A DNA stretch of 64,000 nt from JAVVUJ01 sp964461765. Its GTDB lineage: Bacteria; Bacillota; Clostridia; Peptostreptococcales; Anaerovoracaceae. This document shows, piece after piece, positions 16,251-23,888 of this stretch. Position numbers and translations under genes: made by a program. Under the pieces are notes generated by a model, which worked only from the letters and a program-made list of their open reading frames with translations, searched no databases and was not told where the DNA came from. Positions within the stretch are counted from its first letter, which is position 1, and each line of letters starts with the position of its first letter. Where the stretch lies: contig CAYWVS010000002.1 of assembly GCA_964461765.1 (NCBI GenBank), positions 13,684 through 77,683 on the forward strand, in the 5' to 3' direction.

Positions 16251-17927
16251 TTATAATACGTGAATAAAGTTTACATCTGCCAAAACAGCATCTGCAATAT
16301 TATCCGCATGATCTCCCACTCTCTCTATATTATGGATAATATCAGAGTAAATAACCGTCAACTCCGGCGAACATTTACCTTGATTTAATCGTTGCATATG
16401 ATTTTCTCTTAAAATTTCTTCCAATACATCTAATTTGTCTTCTAATTTTTTCACATTTCTCGCCAAATCCTCGTCCCCTTTTTCCAAAGCTTCAAAGGCA
16501 TAAGCTACAAGCTTACCTGCCCTGTCAAAGGCATCTGCCAACTCCTCTTTGGCTTCATTGGAAAATACATACTTCTTTTCATTTTTTATCAGTGCAAATT
16601 CAGCAATATTTGTGCAGTGATCCCCTATTCTTTCAATATCGCTTGCCACATGCATGAGTCCCCTGATTCTCATTGCTTGCTGCTCCGTTAACTCCGCTAC
16701 AGTGGAAATTGACGAGAGATATTTTACCGTAGCAACCTGAAGAATATCCACCGTGTCTTCCGTTTCCATTACCTGATTAATGGCTTTGATATCTCCCTCC
16801 AAAAATGCGGTTTTAGCATCGTGAATCATAGTAGAAGCAAAGGAAGCGATTCTGGAGAGCTCACTGGTAGCCAAGTGGATGGCAAATACCGGCTGATGTA
16901 AAATTTTATGATCTAAATACATTGGAGTTCTATCATTTAACGCTATCTCCTCTCCGGGCAAAATCCTCGTTACTATTTTAACTAAAACCCAGATAAAGGG
17001 TATCCACAGCAGTGTATTAACAACATTAAAAGTAGTATGAGCGTTGGCAATTTGTCTGGCGATTACCTCTATCTCCGGACCTTTAGGGGAAATGTAGGTT
17101 ACAAATTTAGCATAAAGCGGAATAAACCAAATAAAGATTAAAGTCCCTGTCACATTAAATACTGTGTGAGCAATAGCAGTTCTCTTTGCATTGACGGTGG
17201 CACCAATGGTAGCCAAAAGGGCAGTGATGGTGGTACCGATATTGTCACCAAAGAGAATAGGCAAAGAGCCTTGGAGTCCAATGATACTGGATACTCCATC
17301 AGGACCTGCTTGTGAAGCCAGATTCTGTAATACTGCAATGGTAGCACTACTGCTCTGAACTAAAACCGTCATACCTGTGCCCAACAATACTCCTAAAGCC
17401 GGTATATTCTGTACGCTGATCATCATGTCAGCAAATACGGGAGAAGCGGCCAGAGGTTTCATTACTCCCCCCATGGTATTAATTCCTATAAATAAAAGAC
17501 CAAAGGCAAAAATAGTTTGACCGATATGGTTAATCTGCTCCTTTTTAAAGAAAAAATAAAGAATAAATCCAACCACCACAATAGGCCAAATATAATCTCC
17601 TATTTTAAAAGCAATCAGTTGAGCCGTAATGGTGGTTCCGATATTGGCACCTAAAATGATACTGATGGATTGTGGCAAATTCATTAAGCCTGCACTGACA
17701 AATCCTATGACCATTACCGTAGTTGCACTGCTGCTCTGAAGCACCGCCGTGGTCAGAGCTCCTGCCAGTATCCCAACCAATGGATTCTTAGTGAGCATTG
17801 CCAGAATACTTCTCATTCTTTCTCCTGCGGCTTTCTGCAATCCTTCACTCATTAAGTTCATTCCATATATAAAGATGGCCAACCCCCCAAGTAGTCCAAA
17901 TACGATTTGTACAGTCTCATTGCTCAT
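16251..17927 (-). CDS. Na+/phosphate cotransporter with C-terminal PhoU-like domain
   Basis: 558 residues from the ATG at 17927. GGAGG lies 13 bases upstream, a long spacing. Two inverted PNaS repeats carry the family QSSSATT motifs: TTAVLQSSSATTVMVIGF near residue 60 and GMTVLVQSSSATIAVL near 185. There are eight or more membrane segments. Residues about 355-540 form a helical PhoU-like domain with two MHVASDIERIGDHCTNIAE / IHNIERVGDHADNIAD metal-binding repeats. It is a sodium-driven phosphate importer of the NptA/YjbB class. It sits between pfkA and pyk, so its expression is probably tied to glycolysis. Confidence 0.92.
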   Translation of the reverse strand: MSNETVQIVFGLLGGLAIFIYGMNLMSEGLQKAAGERMRSILAMLTKNPLVGILAGALTTAVLQSSSATTVMVIGFVSAGLMNLPQSISIILGANIGTTITAQLIAFKIGDYIWPIVVVGFILYFFFKKEQINHIGQTIFAFGLLFIGINTMGGVMKPLAASPVFADMMISVQNIPALGVLLGTGMTVLVQSSSATIAVLQNLASQAGPDGVSSIIGLQGSLPILFGDNIGTTITALLATIGATVNAKRTAIAHTVFNVTGTLIFIWFIPLYAKFVTYISPKGPEIEVIARQIANAHTTFNVVNTLLWIPFIWVLVKIVTRILPGEEIALNDRTPMYLDHKILHQPVFAIHLATSELSRIASFASTMIHDAKTAFLEGDIKAINQVMETEDTVDILQVATVKYLSSISTVAELTEQQAMRIRGLMHVASDIERIGDHCTNIAEFALIKNEKKYVFSNEAKEELADAFDRAGKLVAYAFEALEKGDEDLARNVKKLEDKLDVLEEILRENHMQRLNQGKCSPELTVIYSDIIHNIERVGDHADNIADAVLADVNFIHVL

Positions 17928-17953
17928 TGCTTTTGTCTTTCCTCCTCTTGGAA

Positions 17954-17991
17954 AAGCACTGCTCTGTATATACAGGATCAAAGCAGTGCTT
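17954..17991 (-). terminator. Hairpin between pfkA and the phosphate transporter gene
   Basis: Arms AAGCACTGCT (17954-17963) and AGCAGTGCTT (17982-17991) pair perfectly, and the loop holds CTGTATATACAG. On the minus strand it follows the pfkA stop by five bases and ends in TTTTCC, just before the next gene's GGAGG. The short T-run suggests partial termination or an RNA processing/stability element rather than a full stop. Confidence 0.55.
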
Positions 17992-17996
17992 GTTTG

Positions 17997-18959
17997 CTAA
18001 ATTGATAAAATATCTGCTAACTTCATATAAGAATCATCCACGACTCTTTTTATTTTTAAAGCTTCCTCTAAATCATAATGTATGATTTCTGTTCCGGAAA
18101 TACCGATTGCTTTACTGGAGCTGTCTTCCTTCAACAGTTCCACGGCTTTTTCTCCCATTCTGCTGGCAAGCATTCTGTCCTTTGCAGTAGGAGAACCACC
18201 TCTTTGAGTGTATCCTAAAACAACTACCTTTGTTTCCATGCCGGTTCTTTCTTCGATAGTCTTGGCCAATTGATCGGAAGTTATATCCACACCTTCAGCT
18301 CTTACAATAATGTTATGTAACTTTCCACGGTTTCTTCCCTGAATAAGCTTTCTGCAAATTTGATTAATATCCGTAGGAATTTCTGGTATTAAAATACTTT
18401 CCGCTCCACCGGTTAACCCTGCATATAGTGCAATATCACCGCAGTGTCTTCCCATAACTTCGATAACCGTAGTTCTTTCGTGAGAAGAAGAGGTGTCTCT
18501 GACATTTCCCAAAGCACTGAGTACCGTATTGACAGCTGTATCAAAGCCGATGGTAAAGTCTGTATAAGCCAGGTCATTGTCAATAGTTCCGGGTATGCCC
18601 ATCACAGGGATTCCTGCTTTTGCCAATTCCAGCCCCCCGGTAAAGGATCCGTCCCCACCGATTACCACAAGCCCTTCAATTTCAAAGTTCTCCAACATAC
18701 TCAAAGCTTTTCTAAAGCCCTCAGGTTCCATAAAGCTTTTGCTTCTGGCTGTTCTTAAAATGGTTCCTCCACGTTGAAGAATATCAGACACTGAGGAGGT
18801 TTTCATTTCCTCCAATTCACCGTGTATCAAACCCTCGTAACCACGATCTATTCCGTATACCTGCATGCCCTCATAAATGCCACACCTTACCACAGAACGA
18901 ACGGCTGCATTCATTCCCGGTGCATCTCCGCCACTGGTCAATACGCCAATCTTTTTCAT
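17997..18959 (-). CDS. pfkA: ATP-dependent 6-phosphofructokinase
   Basis: 320 residues, the standard bacterial length. MKKIGVLTSGGDAPGMNAAVR holds the ATP-binding GGDAPG (10-15). VIGGDGSFTGG, GIPGTIDNDLAYTDFTIGFDTA (catalytic Asp) and VIEVMGRHCGDIALYAGL (substrate site) follow in order. It phosphorylates fructose 6-phosphate, the committing step of glycolysis. GGAGGTAATAT precedes the ATG. It follows dnaE by 34 bases in the classic dnaE-pfkA-pyk order of Firmicutes. Confidence 0.97.
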   Translation of the reverse strand: MKKIGVLTSGGDAPGMNAAVRSVVRCGIYEGMQVYGIDRGYEGLIHGELEEMKTSSVSDILQRGGTILRTARSKSFMEPEGFRKALSMLENFEIEGLVVIGGDGSFTGGLELAKAGIPVMGIPGTIDNDLAYTDFTIGFDTAVNTVLSALGNVRDTSSSHERTTVIEVMGRHCGDIALYAGLTGGAESILIPEIPTDINQICRKLIQGRNRGKLHNIIVRAEGVDITSDQLAKTIEERTGMETKVVVLGYTQRGGSPTAKDRMLASRMGEKAVELLKEDSSSKAIGISGTEIIHYDLEEALKIKRVVDDSYMKLADILSI

Positions 18960-18993
18960 ATATTACCTCCATGGTTAAACAAATTTATCCATG

Positions 18994-21900
18994 TTAAGTA
19001 TAACATGTTCTTTTGGAGCTGCCAATTATTTTTTCTAATTTAGAAAAAAATAGTTCATCAGCAGAAATCCATAAGTTTTCCTTTGTTTTATATTTGTTTC
19101 CCGAACCTTCTGCTACAATTATCACAGGAGTGTTACCTCTATGGTTCATCAAAAGGCCTTTAATGGCAGACAAAGTCTCTGCCTCATCCATTTCCTCCGG
19201 AATGGTAATGATCAAAGGTTTTGTTTTTTGTGACACCCTTTCAATGGATTCCGTATGGCTTATTGCATTCATATCTAAAATTCGGTCTGCTAAAATTTTA
19301 GGTTCTTCATCCTCTTTAAAATTCACCACCCCGCTTACAGCAACCACTTTATCTTCAGCGATGAATTGGCCATACTTTTCAAAGATATTGGGGAATACAA
19401 TCACTTCAATGGTACCAAACAAATCTTCCAGGTTTACAAAAGCCATCATTTTTCCACTTTTGGTAATCAGCTTTTTTCTGGAAGTAATGATACCGGCAAT
19501 GGTAACAGATGCACCGTCCTTTATATTTTCCGGCAATTCCGATTCATTAGCGTGAATAATTTCCTCCGAGGTTGCCGTCACCACTTTATTGATGGCATCT
19601 GCATAATCCTCTAAGGGATGCCCTGTCAGATAAACCCCCAACATCTCTTTTTCCATGGCCATAAGCATATCCTTATGAAATTCTGTTACTTGTAGGTTGT
19701 TCCCCTCCAACTTTCCGCTATTCATAACATCGCTGTTGAGCTGAAAGAGATCCAACTGTCCTTCAATAGTCTTTCTGAAATGATTTTGTGCAGACTCCAT
19801 GGCATCCTCGTAAATGCCTAATAAGTATGACCGACTCTTTCCCAGACAATCAAAGGCTCCGGCCTTAATCAGGCTTTCCACTGCTTTCTTATTGATGTGT
19901 TGAATGGAAATGCTATTGATAAATTGGGAAAAATCATGGGGCACGCCGTATTCCTCTCGCATGGCGATAATGGCATCTATTACACCGTCACCTACATTCT
20001 TTACACCCAGTAACCCAAACCGAATTTTTCCATTTTTTACAGAAAACTTCTTCTCACTCTCTCCTATGTCCGGAGGTAAGACCGGTATCTTCATCTCATT
20101 GCAATTCCTGATATACTTTGCAATCTGACTGGAGTCCCCCATGACGCTGGTCATGAGAGCTGCCATAAATTCCACGGGATAATAAGTTTTTAAAAACGCC
20201 GTTTCGTATGCCAAAACTGCATAGGCAGCCGCATGGGATTTGTTAAAGGCATATTCTGCAAAGCTGATCATCTGATTAAAAATCTCCTTTGCCGTATCCT
20301 CAGGAATACCATTTTGGACACAACCCTTTAATTCCTCTTCACCATCCTGTGCTTTTTTTCCAAAGACAAAGTATTCCTGCTCCTTCAACATCACGTCTCG
20401 TTTTTTCTTGCTCATGGCACGCCTGACCAAATCGCTTCTGCCATAGGAATACCCTGCCAAATCCCTTACGATCTGCATAACCTGCTCCTGATAGACAAGG
20501 CAGCCGTAGGTGACAGACAGGATCGGCTCTAATTTTTCATGGGTATATCGCACCCGGGAAGGGTTTTTCTTATTTTCTATGTACGTAGGAATAGAAGCCA
20601 TGGGACCCGGTCGAAACAGAGAAATACCGGCCACCACATCTTCAAAGCAGTCCGGCTTCAGGTTTTTCATAAATTGCGTCATACCGGAGCTTTCCAACTG
20701 GAACACCCCTTGAGTATTGCCGCTTCCAATGAGTTCATAAACCCTGGGGTCGTCATAGGGCATCTTTGAGAAGTCGATGGTTACACCGTGATTTTGTTCT
20801 ATGAGATCTAGCGCATCTCGAATAACTGTTAAATTTCGGAGTCCAAGAAAGTCCATTTTTAAGAGACCTAATTCCTCAATGGTACCCATGGTAAACTGGG
20901 TACTGACCCCCTTGTCTGCCAAGTAAAGCGGTACGTAGTGGTTAATATCCTTTTTGGAAATAACCACTCCTGCGGCGTGAGTGGATGCATGGCGAGGCAT
21001 ACCCTCCAGTGCCTTTGCAGTGTCAATCAGATCTTTTACCTTTTTTTCGTTTTCATAAGCCGCCTTTAACTGGGGGGAAATCTCCAAGGCTCTTCCCAAG
21101 GTCATATGAAGGTCAAAAGGAATGGCTTTTGCAATGACGTCTACCTCTCCATAAGGCATATTTAAAGCTCTTCCCACATCTCTGATAGCAGCCTTTGCCT
21201 TCATGGTTCCGAAGGTGATGATTTGAGCTACTTTTTCCGTTCCATATTTTTCGATTACATATTGAATGACTTCCTGCCTTCGCTCATAGCAAAAGTCAAT
21301 ATCGATATCCGGCATGCTGATTCTTTCTGGATTTAAAAACCGTTCAAAAATCAACCCATATTTTATGGGGTCAATATCCGTAATTTTTAGAGCATAAGCC
21401 ACAATACTTCCTGCGGCGGAACCTCTACCAGGACCCACCATAATATGGTGCTCCTTGGCATAATTGATGAAATCCCAAACGATGAGGAAATATTCGATGT
21501 ATCCCATGTTTTCGATGGTGGACAATTCATACTCTAATCGTTGTCGCAATTCTTCCGTTACCACCCCGTATCGGTAGATCATCCCTTCCTCGCAAAGCTC
21601 TCTTAAATACTCGCCCTTTGTCATACCTTCAGGGGCTGTAAACTCCGGTAGATGGATTTTGCCAAATTCAAATTCCACATTGCATCGTTCTGCAATCTTA
21701 CCGGTATTTTCGATGGCCTCGGGAATGTCTGCAAACAGCTTCTCCATCTCATCCTCTGATTTCAGATAAAACTGGTCGTTAGGAAACTTCATACGATCCT
21801 CATCATCCACAGTTTTGGCCATTTGAATGCACATCAGAACATCATGAACCTTGGCGTCCTGTTGGTGGATATAATGAACGTCATTGGTGGCCACAAAGGG

Positions 21901-22494
21901 GATATCCGTTTCTTCCCTCAATTGTTTCATATATGGTAAAATTTTCAATTCTTCTTCTAAATATTGATCCTGAAGCTCAAGAAAAAAGTTATCTTTTCCA
22001 AAGATATCAAGCAATTCTAAAGCTTCCTTCTTTGCACCTTGGTAATCGTCGTGAAGCAGCTTTCTTTGAACATCCCCAGCCAAGCAAGCGGAAAGGGCAA
22101 TAATTCCCTGACTATATTTCCGAAGTAAGTCCTTGTCCACTCTGGGCTTATAGTAAAACCCTTCGGTAAAGCCTGCGGAAACGATCTTCATCAGATTTTC
22201 ATAACCCATCTGATTTTCTGCAAGCAAAATCAGATGCCCTTGGTGCTTATCCTTGTCCACTTCCTTATCATACATAGTTCTGGCTGCTGTATAAACCTCA
22301 CAACCGATGATGGGCTTGATGCCATGCTCTTTGGCAGCCTTGTAAAAATCAATGACGCCAAACATAACACCATGATCCGTAATGGCCACAGAATCCATGT
22401 TAAGCTCTTTCAATCTTACCATCAGATCCTTAATGCGAACCGCTCCGTCAAGCAAACTATATTCCGTATGTAAATGCAAATGTGTAAATGCCAT
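18994..22494 (-). CDS. dnaE: DNA polymerase III alpha subunit, DnaE type
   Basis: 1166 residues. The N-terminal PHP domain begins with FTHLHLHTEYSLLDG. The polymerase palm has GPGRGSAAGSIVAYAL near residue 355 and the catalytic PDIDIDFCYERR near 394-405. The fingers/HhH region includes FNKSHAAAYAVLAY (about 760) and an OB-fold follows near residues 1000-1080 (VTIAGIITSRKKLITKSGKMMAF). It lacks the integrated 3'-5' exonuclease of PolC, so it is DnaE, the replicative polymerase that extends primers in PolC-containing Firmicutes. A small inverted repeat (CATGTTA-AGTA-TAACATG, 18990-19007) covers its stop codon. Confidence 0.97.
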   Translation of the reverse strand: MAFTHLHLHTEYSLLDGAVRIKDLMVRLKELNMDSVAITDHGVMFGVIDFYKAAKEHGIKPIIGCEVYTAARTMYDKEVDKDKHQGHLILLAENQMGYENLMKIVSAGFTEGFYYKPRVDKDLLRKYSQGIIALSACLAGDVQRKLLHDDYQGAKKEALELLDIFGKDNFFLELQDQYLEEELKILPYMKQLREETDIPFVATNDVHYIHQQDAKVHDVLMCIQMAKTVDDEDRMKFPNDQFYLKSEDEMEKLFADIPEAIENTGKIAERCNVEFEFGKIHLPEFTAPEGMTKGEYLRELCEEGMIYRYGVVTEELRQRLEYELSTIENMGYIEYFLIVWDFINYAKEHHIMVGPGRGSAAGSIVAYALKITDIDPIKYGLIFERFLNPERISMPDIDIDFCYERRQEVIQYVIEKYGTEKVAQIITFGTMKAKAAIRDVGRALNMPYGEVDVIAKAIPFDLHMTLGRALEISPQLKAAYENEKKVKDLIDTAKALEGMPRHASTHAAGVVISKKDINHYVPLYLADKGVSTQFTMGTIEELGLLKMDFLGLRNLTVIRDALDLIEQNHGVTIDFSKMPYDDPRVYELIGSGNTQGVFQLESSGMTQFMKNLKPDCFEDVVAGISLFRPGPMASIPTYIENKKNPSRVRYTHEKLEPILSVTYGCLVYQEQVMQIVRDLAGYSYGRSDLVRRAMSKKKRDVMLKEQEYFVFGKKAQDGEEELKGCVQNGIPEDTAKEIFNQMISFAEYAFNKSHAAAYAVLAYETAFLKTYYPVEFMAALMTSVMGDSSQIAKYIRNCNEMKIPVLPPDIGESEKKFSVKNGKIRFGLLGVKNVGDGVIDAIIAMREEYGVPHDFSQFINSISIQHINKKAVESLIKAGAFDCLGKSRSYLLGIYEDAMESAQNHFRKTIEGQLDLFQLNSDVMNSGKLEGNNLQVTEFHKDMLMAMEKEMLGVYLTGHPLEDYADAINKVVTATSEEIIHANESELPENIKDGASVTIAGIITSRKKLITKSGKMMAFVNLEDLFGTIEVIVFPNIFEKYGQFIAEDKVVAVSGVVNFKEDEEPKILADRILDMNAISHTESIERVSQKTKPLIITIPEEMDEAETLSAIKGLLMNHRGNTPVIIVAEGSGNKYKTKENLWISADELFFSKLEKIIGSSKRTCYT

Positions 22495-22625
22495 AAATCC
22501 CTCGATATTTTCATTTTAAACCAAATTATTTATTACAGTATATCATTTTTATGCAGTAAAGTCCTAAAAAAAATTCATTTTAATTTTAGGTAGTAAAATC
22601 TTAAAAGGGAAATATCGAAACAGAA

Positions 22626-22659
22626 AAAAAGGTATGGAGGTTTATTTCCATACCTTTTT
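22626..22659 (-). terminator. Intrinsic terminator of the cwlJ-gerQ operon
   Basis: A perfect 13-base stem (AAAAAGGTATGGA at 22626-22638 and its complement at 22647-22659) with an 8-base loop lies 28 bases after the gerQ stop. A run of seven T follows on the minus strand. The A-rich leading arm makes it potentially bidirectional. Confidence 0.85.
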
Positions 22660-22687
22660 ATCTTTCATAAAATAGGTTTATTTAATT

Positions 22688-23239
22688 TTAATAAAAAGTG
22701 ATAAACTTAATGGTGTAGTAGTCACATGTAAGTGCCGCGCCGGTTTCTGCTTCTTTTAATATGATAAAGTTAATTCCTACAGCAATTAATATCCCGGTCT
22801 TAGTTACCATTGTATTGCTTCCTATCAGGAAGTCCACCTGTGCCATCTTGCCAATTTGGGTTCTTATAAACCCGTTTAAGTACTGTAACTCATTATAACT
22901 CAACATTTCCTGATATCCTTCAGGCAGCAAAGGATTGGTCGGTACTGCAAATACGGGTGCATTCCTAAAAAGTTCACTTGCAGAAGGTACATTCGCCTCC
23001 GGTACGCCTGTTTCATTTGCTATATACTTAGGAATTGTAACGTTATTGTCATTATAATTTTGTATCATCCGATCATAGGGAATTTGTTTTACCAAATTTG
23101 GCATCTCATCTGCAGATGATACATTAGGTGTGGGTGCCATTCTAGGCATGGGTGTCATATTAGGCATATTTGGTGGGTCAGAATTCATCTTTAATACTGT
23201 TGGAATTGAATCTTGAGTGCAATTTGAACATTTAATCAT
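22688..23239 (-). CDS. gerQ: GerQ-like spore coat protein with Pro/Met-rich N terminus
   Basis: 183 residues with AAGGAG before the ATG. Residues about 20-45 are low-complexity and rich in Pro, Met and Asn (DPPNMPNMTPMPRM). The C-terminal 70 residues, YNELQYLNGFIRTQIGK through YYTIKFITF, resemble the conserved core of Bacillus GerQ: an x-L-N-x-x-IR-x-x-x-GK start, then two beta segments with GILIAVGINFIILKEAETGAAL. GerQ is a coat protein needed for CwlJ function and is cross-linked in the Bacillus coat. The immediate upstream neighbour is a CwlJ homologue, the same pair as in Bacillus, which strengthens the call. Similarity is by eye and moderate. Confidence 0.72.
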   Translation of the reverse strand: MIKCSNCTQDSIPTVLKMNSDPPNMPNMTPMPRMAPTPNVSSADEMPNLVKQIPYDRMIQNYNDNNVTIPKYIANETGVPEANVPSASELFRNAPVFAVPTNPLLPEGYQEMLSYNELQYLNGFIRTQIGKMAQVDFLIGSNTMVTKTGILIAVGINFIILKEAETGAALTCDYYTIKFITFY

Positions 23240-23267
23240 TTTAAGATCTCCTTATTTTAGATTTGGA

Positions 23268-23714
23268 TTATGTGCTTGCATATTTTGCAGTTGGAATGTA
23301 AAAGCAATGGTCTCCTACTCGGTTATGAATAATACCAATGCCTCCCGGGGGAAAGTATGACGGACATGTGAGGGAAAAGGGGTTAAAGAAAAACAAGGAA
23401 TCGTCTACACCGATTAATTTGTTTCCCGTTAAGGCCCAGTCAGCTATTTCGTAGTGAATGTCAGTAGGGTTCATGTTATAAATGTTTTGTTCGTTCGGTC
23501 TACCTTTATCTACTGTTCTTGCACATGTAAACTGACCCGGTTGAAATATAATATTTCGCACGTTTCCACCCTCACTGACTCTTGCAAATTCTCCGATATC
23601 GGCATTTGTCCTGTTCATAACTACAGTTGCCACCCCACGCATGCCATCATCACCTTCACCCCCTGCCTCACACTGAATTAGTCTAGCAAATAATTCTCGA
23701 TTGTCAAAGGGCAT
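23268..23714 (-). CDS. cwlJ: Spore cortex-lytic cell wall hydrolase, CwlJ type
   Basis: 148 residues from the ATG at 23714, five bases after GAGGTG; a GTG three codons earlier is the in-frame alternative. The hydrolase_2 motif LFARLIQCEAGGEGDDGMRGVATVVMNR carries the predicted catalytic Glu (about residue 16), followed by IIFQPGQFTCA and the C-terminal HCFY. There is no signal peptide or peptidoglycan-binding domain, which fits CwlJ rather than SleB: CwlJ is made in the mother cell and sits in the coat. It degrades cortex peptidoglycan containing muramic-delta-lactam during germination. It is cotranscribed with gerQ and divergent from the hydantoinase-like gene. Confidence 0.9.
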   Translation of the reverse strand: MPFDNRELFARLIQCEAGGEGDDGMRGVATVVMNRTNADIGEFARVSEGGNVRNIIFQPGQFTCARTVDKGRPNEQNIYNMNPTDIHYEIADWALTGNKLIGVDDSLFFFNPFSLTCPSYFPPGGIGIIHNRVGDHCFYIPTAKYAST

Positions 23715-23888
23715 AAAAATCACCTCGTTTTGTAATATAACTAGTTTTATAAATTATACTATGAATCAACACTTAAAAAAGTTCTTAACTAAGCGTCATT
23801 TCTTTTTTTATTAAATCTTTAACGAATCTTTAAAAATCTCTGATAAAATATTATAAATATCTGAAGATGATAAAAATGGGAGGTTTAT

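Noticed and set aside
18990..19007. Terminator at the end of dnaE
   Set aside because: Seven-base stem with no T-run; likely a chance palindrome over the stop codon.
19013..19555. 180-codon open frame on the plus strand
   Set aside because: It lies wholly opposite the conserved C-terminal part of dnaE, has no ribosome site and an implausible Ser/Phe-rich composition.
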